Positions 1 to 5,815 of a DNA stretch of 6,917 nucleotides are shown piece by piece. Where the stretch lies: the NCBI GenBank assembly GCA_031268545.1, contig JAIRXD010000075.1, positions 1 to 6,917 of the forward strand, written 5' to 3'. The translations under genes were made by a program, and so were the position numbers. The notes beneath the pieces are model-generated. The model searched no databases and was not told where the DNA came from. It saw only the letters and a program-made list of their open reading frames with translations. Numbering within the stretch: position 1 is the stretch's first letter; each line of letters opens with the position of its first letter. The stretch comes from Puniceicoccales bacterium (GTDB lineage Bacteria > Verrucomicrobiota > Verrucomicrobiia > Opitutales > LL51).

Positions 1-193
1 GCATGTCCGGAGGGTTTGTTCCGATTTCCATTGGGGCCATGGGGTTTTCGCCAAGGTCTTCTGGGTTAGGGAGTTGCATGTCCGGAGGGTTTGTTCCGAT
101 TTCCATTGGGGCCATGGGGTTTACGCCAAGGTCCTCTGGGTTAGGGAGTTGCATGTCCGGAGGGTTTGTTCCGATTTCCATTGGGGCCATGGG
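1..193. repeat. 75-bp in-frame tandem repeat, 2.6 copies
   Basis: Copies run 1-75, 76-150 and 151-193 (partial, 43 bases). The two full copies differ at only two positions: 48 versus 123 (Glu to Val in the minus-strand protein) and 59 versus 134 (silent, GAA/GAG). The partial copy is identical to both over its 43 bases. The period is 25 codons, so copy-number change keeps the frame. The array may extend past the left edge. Near identity indicates recent duplication or ongoing homogenisation. Confidence 0.95.
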
Positions 194-379
194 TGGGGCC
201 TGGATTTCATTGTCATCATCATTGTCAAGCTTTATAGATTGTTCTGCCGGAGGTGGTTGTGGTTCTGGCAGAGACCCTTCTTCGGGATTATCCGGAAAGG
301 TTTCACCGATGAGATTATTCACATCCGTGGTATCTACGTATTCGATATCTTCTTCCTCTGTTTGGTTTTGCTCATCCAT
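1..379 (-). CDS. Acidic, proline-rich repeat protein, 3' end outside window; possible second half of a split SctQ
   Basis: The reading frame starts with ATG at 379 and is open for 126 codons to the window edge, so the C-terminus is not visible. An AGGA Shine-Dalgarno (390-393) overlaps the stop of the upstream gene, which ends 12 bases before this ATG, so the two are probably co-transcribed and coupled. Residues 1-60 are very acidic (20 D/E against one K) with a PEPQPPP stretch at 38-44. From about residue 63 a 25-residue unit begins (PMAPMEIGTNPP...PNPEDLG); two full units and part of a third are visible. There is no signal peptide, membrane helix or recognised folded domain, so this part should be a disordered linker. 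Its position directly after a SPOA-domain gene suggests that it is the N-terminal tail of a FliN/HrcQb-like protein whose SPOA domain lies off-window. That role is inference; that the frame is a gene is well supported by strand, spacing and Shine-Dalgarno. An opposite-strand frame (3-395) also exists here but is an antisense shadow. Confidence 0.7.
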   Translation of the reverse strand, partial: MDEQNQTEEEDIEYVDTTDVNNLIGETFPDNPEEGSLPEPQPPPAEQSIKLDNDDDNEIQAPPMAPMEIGTNPPDMQLPNPEDLGVNPMAPMEIGTNPPDMQLPNPEDLGENPMAPMEIGTNPPDM

Positions 380-389
380 GGTATCTTGT

Positions 390-393
390 TCCT
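390..393 (-). promoter_or_regulatory. Shine-Dalgarno AGGA for the acidic repeat gene
   Basis: On the minus strand AGGA lies 10 bases before the ATG at 379 and overlaps the TAG stop (392-394) of the upstream gene. This overlap supports both the start choice and translational coupling of the pair. Confidence 0.55.
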
Positions 394-1126
394 AAAGAAT
401 GGGTTTCCTATCGGCTATAACCTTTCCATCGGCGATTGTGGCTGTGATTCCGAGACCTTTGATCGGGATAGATTGGCCAGAGCTTAGATGATTTATTTCG
501 ATAAAAATTATATCGTTCTGATTGATGCTGGAATATTCCTCGTTCGTCAAGTATGTCCGCCCCAACTCGATGGAGTACTCCAGTGGCACCGAATTGAATT
601 TATGGATTTTTTTTGGCATGGTTTCGGCGATCTTTTTGCGGATAAACTTCATTATTTCCGGGGTTCCAGAGATGTAAAAATCCGTTGCGAATGAATCGTC
701 TGGAGTTTTGAGGTACATGCAAATTTCGTCCTGGGTCGTGGTAGAATGGGGCACCTTTGAGAATCTCGAGAGTGCTACATTGTATCTGAAAAATGATTCT
801 GCTTTGCTTAAAATTTCGCTGGCCGCGGCTTCGATGACCAGAAAACTGATTTCTCCGGAGAGAGAATTTATATCGATTCCTTCCCCAAAGCTGTTCGATA
901 ACATAGACGGCTGCGGGAACTTACAGAACGATATTCCTAAATCCTCTGTGCCAATGGAGAGGTCGAGGTGGATACATTCACTGGCGATCTCATTCGGTGC
1001 GGCCAGACCAAACAGGAAAATATTTCCTCCACAGGAAATCTGCCATTCCCTTTGTTTTGCGTATAACTCATTGAAAGAAAGGACGTTACTTTCCACGCCC
1101 TCTGTCATCAATACATCTGTCCCCAT
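392..1126 (-). CDS. SPOA-domain protein, probable type III secretion C-ring component SctQ (N-terminal half, HrcQa-like)
   Basis: A 244-residue soluble protein with no signal peptide or membrane segment. Residues about 179-244 read as a SPOA (FliM/FliN/SctQ) domain: VPLEYSIELGRTYLT at 180-194, then the INQNDIIFIE turn-and-strand pattern (201-210) and a closing IKGLGITATIADGK (222-235). ELGRT with a following xxGD/xxND-type turn is typical of the family. The N-terminal 170 residues have the less conserved layout of SctQ, including an ALL-type helix around 90-112. SctQ forms the cytoplasmic sorting platform of the injectisome, binding SctL and SctK. Known SctQ proteins usually carry two SPOA domains in some 300-370 residues; this one stops after the first, and the next gene begins 12 bases later with a linker-like chain. 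The start at 1126 has no clear Shine-Dalgarno; Met7 (1108) is an alternative. A flagellar FliM/FliN-like role cannot be excluded. Confidence 0.6.
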   Translation of the reverse strand: MGTDVLMTEGVESNVLSFNELYAKQREWQISCGGNIFLFGLAAPNEIASECIHLDLSIGTEDLGISFCKFPQPSMLSNSFGEGIDINSLSGEISFLVIEAAASEILSKAESFFRYNVALSRFSKVPHSTTTQDEICMYLKTPDDSFATDFYISGTPEIMKFIRKKIAETMPKKIHKFNSVPLEYSIELGRTYLTNEEYSSINQNDIIFIEINHLSSGQSIPIKGLGITATIADGKVIADRKPIL

Positions 1127-1203
1127 AGTTGATTTTATGATACTATTATTTATTTGCGCCTAAACAAGAAAAATAGATGATTAGGTTTTTAGGCTGAATG
1201 GTT

Positions 1204-2397
1204 TTATATTTCCTGGCCAATTTCGTCTAGCATGGTTACAAACCATTGGCTAGCAACGTCAAAGGGTTTTCCGCCCCTGATTCGCGAGAATTCTATACAG
1301 CTCAATTTGTTGCCATTTTGTTCATCGAATCCGATGACGCCGGACCTTCGTTCCATCGCACACTGTATCGCAAGATCAACACTATCAGCGATTATCGATA
1401 GATCGTCGGAATTTGCCGGGGCTGATCGGGCGAAGTAGCCACTTTTTTGGACCAGGGTTTTTTCTGCGCCTATCAGTTTTGAAAATTCTGACGCAAACCA
1501 TTGACCTGGATTGACTTGGTCGAGTTTAATATGACCGAAGGCATCTCTTTTCAGGGTAGTGCCAGATTTTTCGAGCGCTTCGATGATGGTTTCCAGACAG
1601 GCGCCTTCGCTTAGAAATATATTCAGACAGTCGATTTCGTCCATTATTCGACGGAGTCTTAGGGCTTCTTTTTTTATATCTAGTTGCAACTCAGGTAGAT
1701 AGATGCCATGGATGTCGAATTTTTTGCGAGATAAACCGATGTCAGGTACAAATTTTTTAGCTTTAAGCGATTGTCGGTAAAGGTCGGCGGTTTTGGCGGT
1801 TAGCCAGCCGCAGTTACGGCCCATGACTTCATGAACGATTAATGTTCTTGGGCCTGCGGTACACTCGTAGACCACATTTGCGAAAAATTTTGCGCCATAT
1901 TCGGCGGCTGTCAATGCGCCAAGGCTTTGGGAAATTGGATATACATCGTTATCTATGGTTTTCGGTAACCCTATTACAGCCAAGGAGTAACCATTTTTTT
2001 TCAAAAATTCCGACAGATCCGCAGCGGCGGTATTTGTGTCATCTCCACCAAGGGTATGAAGCACATCTATTTTATCTGCAACGAGTTGCTCTGCAGCAAC
2101 CTGCTGGGGGTTTTGGCCTGCCGACACGTAAGCTCTTTTCTGGCAATCCTCTAGGTTCGTCAATTTGACCCGGCTGTTGCCCAGTGCACTGCCGCCATGG
2201 TCGATCAATACGGCGGCGTTCTCCCGGATGGCTTGAGTCGCAATTATCTTATCACCAAGGAGAAGCCCTTTATAACCATTTTTATATAGAATAATTTCAG
2301 TGTCCGGCGATGTTTCAGTATATTTTTTGATCAAATTCCCGACCGCAGCGGACAAGCATGGGGCAAGCCCACCAGCAGTTAAAATGCCTATAACCAT
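1204..2397 (-). CDS. pfp: Diphosphate--fructose-6-phosphate 1-phosphotransferase (PPi-dependent phosphofructokinase)
   Basis: A 397-residue cytoplasmic glycolytic enzyme converting fructose 6-phosphate plus PPi to fructose 1,6-bisphosphate plus phosphate, in principle reversibly. The N-terminal phosphate-binding loop is TAGGLAPC (7-14). GGDD at 117-120 has Asp where ATP-using enzymes have Gly (GGDG). PKTIDND at 145-151 has Lys where ATP enzymes have Gly, and includes the catalytic TIDND core. MGR at 192-194 contacts the sugar phosphate; SEGACLE (263-269) and GYFARSAPAN (320-329) are further family blocks. Asp120 and Lys146 are the established markers of PPi use. Length is normal for the short bacterial forms. 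The gene stands alone between a 69-base gap upstream and a 77-base gap downstream. No strong Shine-Dalgarno precedes the ATG, but a perfect TATAAT lies 17 bases upstream, so the transcript may be almost leaderless. No frame damage is seen. Confidence 0.92.
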   Translation of the reverse strand: MVIGILTAGGLAPCLSAAVGNLIKKYTETSPDTEIILYKNGYKGLLLGDKIIATQAIRENAAVLIDHGGSALGNSRVKLTNLEDCQKRAYVSAGQNPQQVAAEQLVADKIDVLHTLGGDDTNTAAADLSEFLKKNGYSLAVIGLPKTIDNDVYPISQSLGALTAAEYGAKFFANVVYECTAGPRTLIVHEVMGRNCGWLTAKTADLYRQSLKAKKFVPDIGLSRKKFDIHGIYLPELQLDIKKEALRLRRIMDEIDCLNIFLSEGACLETIIEALEKSGTTLKRDAFGHIKLDQVNPGQWFASEFSKLIGAEKTLVQKSGYFARSAPANSDDLSIIADSVDLAIQCAMERRSGVIGFDEQNGNKLSCIEFSRIRGGKPFDVASQWFVTMLDEIGQEI

Positions 2398-2414
2398 GAT
2401 TAAATTCTAGATAA

Positions 2415-2420
2415 ATTATA
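2415..2420 (-). promoter_or_regulatory. Possible -10 element (TATAAT) for the phosphofructokinase gene
   Basis: A consensus TATAAT lies on the minus strand in the 69-base gap before the phosphofructokinase gene, 17 bases from its ATG. No convincing -35 box is present at 16-18 bases and there is no TGn extension, so it may be chance in AT-rich DNA. If used, the 5' leader would be about 10 bases. Confidence 0.3.
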
Positions 2421-2466
2421 CCGGATAGTAAAGCATAAAACCTTTATCTTCAACAAGTTGGCGTAA

Positions 2467-2679
2467 TCAAAACATTAATCTAACGGAATCATTTCCACAG
2501 GACTGGCATTTGGCCGTTTTGCATGGGGAGCAGAAAATAGAACCACAGGTAACACATCGAACAATGTAACGCTTTGACCTACTTATGGTTGGCGCACAAA
2601 TACCAGAAACTGCCCAATAGAAAAGCAGAGAGAAAACCGAAACAATTATGAAGAGAATAATTGCCGAACAGATGGTCAT
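2467..2679 (-). CDS. Small membrane-anchored zinc-ribbon protein of unknown function
   Basis: A 70-residue protein I do not recognise as a named family. Residues 5-25 form one strongly hydrophobic helix (SAIILFIIVSVFSLLFYWAV), without a clear cleavage site, so it is probably an anchor. After a short basic stretch (SRSKRY, 33-38) come three CxxC pairs: C42/C45, C50/C53 and C58/C61, with the CGS and CGND turns usual in zinc ribbons. The membrane helix plus basic flank suggests that the cysteine domain lies in the cytoplasm, where a zinc ribbon would be stable; orientation is inferred. The ATG is 3 bases after the rplQ stop, so it is probably the last gene of the ribosomal operon and coupled to rplQ. 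No good Shine-Dalgarno is seen. Zinc or another metal, or redox-active thiols, are possible; nothing in the sequence gives a substrate. Confidence 0.75.
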   Translation of the reverse strand: MTICSAIILFIIVSVFSLLFYWAVSGICAPTISRSKRYIVRCVTCGSIFCSPCKTAKCQSCGNDSVRLMF

Positions 2680-2682
2680 TTT

Positions 2683-3231
2683 CTAGGAATCTACCGGCGA
2701 TGTTATTGCCATATTTCCTCCAACGTCTTTGCCTTCAACTGGTTCTGTCACATCATTTTCCATCGATGCATCACTTTCCTCTTTCTTTTCCGAGCGTTTA
2801 GCAGATGAGCGCCTACGTCGCCTTAGATTTTGTTTTTTATAGCCGCGATCATCGGCTTTTATCTGTTCTATTATGGCCATTTTGGCATCATCACCACGCC
2901 GGGGTAACAGCTTGTAAATCCTTGTGTATCCGCCACTTCTGTTCAAAAACTCTGTGACGCCATTGTCGAACAATTTACCCACGGCTTTGACATCGCGAAC
3001 GCTGGAGATTGCTAATCTGCGGAAATGCAATTTAACCGCTTGATCCGAAGCTACATTAGCTCGTTTTGCCAGGGTTATCATTTTTTCTGCAAATGGCCGC
3101 AATGCCTTCGCCTTAGCCAAAGTTGTGGTTATTTTTCCGTGGGTAAAAAGAGCGCGGGCCAAATTTGCCATCAGGGCTTTTCTGTGCTCTTTCTTCCTGC
3201 CTAATAAGTACCTATGTTTACCATGACGCAT
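2683..3231 (-). CDS. rplQ: 50S ribosomal protein L17 with C-terminal extension
   Basis: L17 is a large-subunit protein near the peptide exit tunnel. The start MRHGKHRYLLGR, the HRKALMANLARALFTHGKITTTLAKAK region (16-42, helix and loop signature) and the conserved GGYTRIYKLLPRRGDDA block (100-116) identify it. The usual protein is about 115-130 residues; this one has 182. The extra tail from about 131 is first basic (RRRRRSSAKR, 137-146) and then acidic and polar, likely disordered. A strong AGGAGGT lies just before the ATG at 3231. It follows rpoA by 18 bases, the classic order of the alpha operon. Confidence 0.97.
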   Translation of the reverse strand: MRHGKHRYLLGRKKEHRKALMANLARALFTHGKITTTLAKAKALRPFAEKMITLAKRANVASDQAVKLHFRRLAISSVRDVKAVGKLFDNGVTEFLNRSGGYTRIYKLLPRRGDDAKMAIIEQIKADDRGYKKQNLRRRRRSSAKRSEKKEESDASMENDVTEPVEGKDVGGNMAITSPVDS

Positions 3232-3249
3232 TTGAACCTCCTATTTTAA

Positions 3250-4251
3250 TTAATATCTGATGGGATTGTCAAGCAACCTCTCGTCAATTTTCATTCCGAG
3301 GGATAACCCCAACTCTTCCAACTTATTTTTGATTTCATTGAGGGATTTTTTCCCAAAATTTCTGTAGCGCAACATCTCCGCTTCGCTCTTCAGGGCCAGT
3401 TCGCCGACGGAGGTAATATTTGCATTATTCAGACAATTTGCTGCTCGCACAGACAGCTCTATTTCGTTGACACTCATATTTAAAAGCACGCGAAGCTTGT
3501 TCTGTTCCTCGGTCGCCTCTTTGGCCGCGATATTGAACTCAATTATGTCATCGGTTATCGTATCGAAGACATCCAAGTGTCGTTTCATTATTGCGACAGA
3601 ATCTTTTAGTGCTTCGTCCGGCGAAATCCTTCCATCGGTCCAGATTTCCAGAATCAGCTTATCGAAATCCGTCATATGTCCAACCCGGATGTCTTCCACC
3701 GAATATTTTGCCAACTTGACAGGGCTGAAAAGCGAATCAATTGGAATGATGCCAATATCCTGATCTTGTTTTTTATTATCATCGGCAACGGAGTAACCTC
3801 GACCAATTTTTATCTCCATATTTATATGTAGCTTGCGTTTATCATTGATTGTACAGATAATCTGATCTGGGTTTACCACTACGACTTCCGGTGGACAAAT
3901 TATATCTGATGCCAGCACAACTCCTTCTTTATCAACATTTATGTATAGTATCGACGGATTACTTGTCGTACTTTTGAGCAATATTTTTTTTAGATTGAGC
4001 ACTATATCAATCACATCCTCCACCACACCTGGTATGCTTTGATATTCGTGCCGGACGCCATCTATTTTTATCGATGAAATGGCCGCACCCTCGATGGAAC
4101 TTAACAGTATCCGTCTCAAGGAATTGCCTATGCTGTGACCATAGCCCGATTCGAATGGTTCAGCCACATACATCGAATAGGTATCACTGGCCGTATCATC
4201 AACCTTGGTCAACTTTTTCGGTAACTCGAATTTGCCTAGACGCTTAATCAT
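3250..4251 (-). CDS. rpoA: DNA-directed RNA polymerase subunit alpha
   Basis: The alpha subunit dimerises to start RNA polymerase assembly and contacts UP elements and activators. The 333-residue length is normal. The N-terminal domain carries FESGYGHSIGNSLRRILLSS (33-52), the dimerisation and beta-binding helix. The C-terminal domain spans about 257-320: IELSVRAANCL (264-274) and the RNFGKKSLNEI block (297-307). Residues matching E. coli R265, N268, C269, G296, K298, S299 and E302 are all kept (here R269, N272, C273, G300, K302, S303, E306), so UP-element recognition should work. An insertion-like polar stretch, DDNKKQDQD (157-165), lies in the N-terminal domain. The 17 bases before the ATG are all A/T (no Shine-Dalgarno), so translation probably depends on coupling to rpsD or on an unstructured leader. 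Confidence 0.98.
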   Translation of the reverse strand: MIKRLGKFELPKKLTKVDDTASDTYSMYVAEPFESGYGHSIGNSLRRILLSSIEGAAISSIKIDGVRHEYQSIPGVVEDVIDIVLNLKKILLKSTTSNPSILYINVDKEGVVLASDIICPPEVVVVNPDQIICTINDKRKLHINMEIKIGRGYSVADDNKKQDQDIGIIPIDSLFSPVKLAKYSVEDIRVGHMTDFDKLILEIWTDGRISPDEALKDSVAIMKRHLDVFDTITDDIIEFNIAAKEATEEQNKLRVLLNMSVNEIELSVRAANCLNNANITSVGELALKSEAEMLRYRNFGKKSLNEIKNKLEELGLSLGMKIDERLLDNPIRY

Positions 4252-4268
4252 AAATATAAAAATAAAAA

Positions 4269-4877
4269 CTATCTGCTATAAAATTCGACTATCAACTGAC
4301 CATTTATCTTTTTATCTAGTTCTTCCGGAGATGGATTGCGTTCAATTTTTCCGCTAAACATCGTTTTATCTTGAGATAACCAGCCGGGCACCGTTCTATA
4401 GGTAGAATCGGCCAGGCTTTGGGTTGCATATCTCTTTGATGGTGATGAATTTCTGACACTAACAGCATCTCCGACACTACATATATAACTAGCAATATCA
4501 ACACATATTCCATTCACGGTGACATGGCGATGAGATACAAATTGTCTGGCAGCCCGCCTAGTTTTTGCCAGGCCTAACAGATAAACAACGCTATCTAACC
4601 TCATCTCTAGCAAGCGCATAAAGCACTCACTTGTGATTCCGGGCAAACTCTTAGCTAGGCCAAACAATAGCCTAAACTGCTTTTCGGTCAATCCGTACAT
4701 GAACCGCAATTTCTGTTTTTCATTCAGGCCGAGAGAGTATTCGGATATTCGCCGACGCAACCGTGGCCCATGCATGCCAGGCAGATATGGTTTGCGATCA
4801 ACAGCTTTACATGCAGGAAATATTTCCTGGTTAAAACGCCTATTTATTCTTGCTTTTGGACCGGTATAACGAGACAT
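4269..4877 (-). CDS. rpsD: 30S ribosomal protein S4
   Basis: S4 is a primary 16S rRNA binding protein that starts assembly of the 30S body and contributes to decoding accuracy. In 202 residues (normal) it shows the start MSRYTGPKARINRRF, the YLPGMHG block (31-37), the ISEYSLGLNEKQKLR segment (44-58), and the S4 RNA-binding domain from about 90: LEMRLDSVVYLLGLAKTRR (90-108), ARQFVSHRHVTVNG (110-123). The N-terminus has only one cysteine (C23), so this is the zinc-free form. GGAAGGAAG precedes the ATG with good spacing. It sits between rpsK (25-base gap) and rpoA (17-base gap), as in many bacterial alpha operons; S4 often represses this operon by binding its own mRNA, but I see no specific site here. 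Confidence 0.98.
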   Translation of the reverse strand: MSRYTGPKARINRRFNQEIFPACKAVDRKPYLPGMHGPRLRRRISEYSLGLNEKQKLRFMYGLTEKQFRLLFGLAKSLPGITSECFMRLLEMRLDSVVYLLGLAKTRRAARQFVSHRHVTVNGICVDIASYICSVGDAVSVRNSSPSKRYATQSLADSTYRTVPGWLSQDKTMFSGKIERNPSPEELDKKINGQLIVEFYSR

Positions 4878-4902
4878 AACTACTTCCTTCCATTACACTT
4901 AA

Positions 4903-5379
4903 TTACACACGCCTGCGCTTTGGAGAACGACAACCATTGTGGGGAACCGGCGTATCATCCAAAATATTACCTACCATCAGGCCAAGAGATTGAAGGGTTC
5001 GTATAGCCGAATCACGCCCCATTCCAGGACCCTTGACCTTCACATCAACTTCCTTAAGTCCATGTGATACAGCGACTTTTCCAGCATCCTGAGTTACCAC
5101 CTGGGCAGCATAGGCTGTGGATTTTCTTGACCCCTTGAAGTTGCATTTTCCAGAGCTCGACCAGGATATCACATTGCCAGCTGGATCCGAAAAACAAACC
5201 TTGGTATTATTAAATGTGGCCAATATATGACAAAGACCCTTTGTGATATTTCTGCTATTTTTTGCGCGACGAACCTTAACTTCGCTTGAATTATCGCCGA
5301 GAATATCCGAAATCGACTCCTCTGGTTTTGGAGCCACATCCAGCACTGAATTATCTTTCTTCTCTATTTCATCACTCAT
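4903..5379 (-). CDS. rpsK: 30S ribosomal protein S11 with acidic N-terminal extension
   Basis: S11 lies in the 30S platform near the mRNA exit and contacts 16S rRNA helix 45 and S7. The core from about residue 45 matches the family: HILATFNNTKV (51-61), GSRKSTAYAAQ (83-93), VKGPGMGRDSAIR (115-127) and the closing GCRSPKRRRV. The family usually has about 129 residues; here there are 158. The extra N-terminus (about 1-35) is rich in D, E and S, unlike the basic tail of most S11, and is likely disordered. No in-frame ATG exists before residue 119; GTG codons at V12 and V15 are weaker alternatives. A modest AGG lies 8 bases before the ATG. It follows rpsM by 9 bases. Confidence 0.97.
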   Translation of the reverse strand: MSDEIEKKDNSVLDVAPKPEESISDILGDNSSEVKVRRAKNSRNITKGLCHILATFNNTKVCFSDPAGNVISWSSSGKCNFKGSRKSTAYAAQVVTQDAGKVAVSHGLKEVDVKVKGPGMGRDSAIRTLQSLGLMVGNILDDTPVPHNGCRSPKRRRV

Positions 5380-5388
5380 ATCTTAAAC

Positions 5389-5766
5389 CTATTTTTTGCC
5401 GCGCACGACGCCGACGGTTTTCCTCGAGCCCTTTCTGGTTCTTGCATTGGTCGATGTTCTTTGGCCGCGCACCGGAAGTCCACGATAATGACGCAACCCT
5501 CTGTAACACTTAATTGCCTGCAATCGTTTGAGATTCGCAACAATTTCTCTACGTAGATCACCTTCGATTTTCCAACCGTTTTCAACGATGGCCGACGATA
5601 TCTTATTAATATCTTCTTCGCTTAACTCGCTCGAACGCATATCTGGGCTAAGACCGGTCTGTTCGACAATCAAATCAGCTCTGGTTGGCCCGATGCCATA
5701 TATATAGCGCAGTGCAAACGGCAATTTTTTATTGTTTGGGATATCTATTCCTAATAAACGCGGCAT
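5389..5766 (-). CDS. rpsM: 30S ribosomal protein S13
   Basis: S13 sits in the head of the 30S subunit, touches the P-site tRNA through its C-terminal tail and forms a bridge to the large subunit. The 125 residues are normal. The start [19 protein letters not shown], the YGIG helix-turn signature (23-26), [12 protein letters not shown] (71-82), [18 protein letters not shown] (87-104) and the basic [13 protein letters not shown] tail (107-119) are all typical. AGGAAG precedes the ATG by 7 bases. It follows map directly; infA and rpmJ, often found at this point, are absent from the 49-base gap. Confidence 0.98.
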   Translation of the reverse strand: MPRLLGIDIPNNKKLPFALRYIYGIGPTRADLIVEQTGLSPDMRSSELSEEDINKISSAIVENGWKIEGDLRREIVANLKRLQAIKCYRGLRHYRGLPVRGQRTSTNARTRKGSRKTVGVVRGKK

Positions 5767-5815
5767 AATTTTACTTCCTGAAAAACCAATTTCTCCACTC
5801 TCTTATCTCTAAAAA

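Noticed and set aside
3..395. Plus-strand open frame of 130 codons with Gly/Ser-rich repeats (MSGGFVPISIGAMG)
   Set aside because: It is antisense to the minus-strand acidic gene, whose start has a Shine-Dalgarno, sits 12 bases after the upstream gene and shares the strand of all other genes. The repeats are mirrored only because 75 is a multiple of three.
708..1163. 151-codon plus-strand frame opposite the SPOA-domain gene
   Set aside because: It is antisense to a gene whose minus-strand translation shows family motifs; the plus-strand product shows no recognisable features.
1137..1167. TTGTTT and TATCAT upstream of the SPOA-domain gene as a sigma-70 promoter
   Set aside because: The spacer is 19 bases and the -10 match is poor in very AT-rich DNA, so it is not distinguishable from background.
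1158..1194. Inverted repeat of 7 bp (GCCTAAA/TTTAGGC) in the gap after the phosphofructokinase gene, considered as a terminator
   Set aside because: The loop is 23 bases, the stem is short and AT-rich, and no U-run follows on the minus strand. It may be chance.
4316..4513. 65-codon minus-strand frame inside rpsD
   Set aside because: It overlaps the conserved S4 RNA-binding domain in another frame, has no ribosome-binding site and resembles no protein I know.
5376..5585. Minus-strand frame overlapping rpsM and the start of rpsK
   Set aside because: It is another frame of rpsM, whose own frame encodes complete S13.
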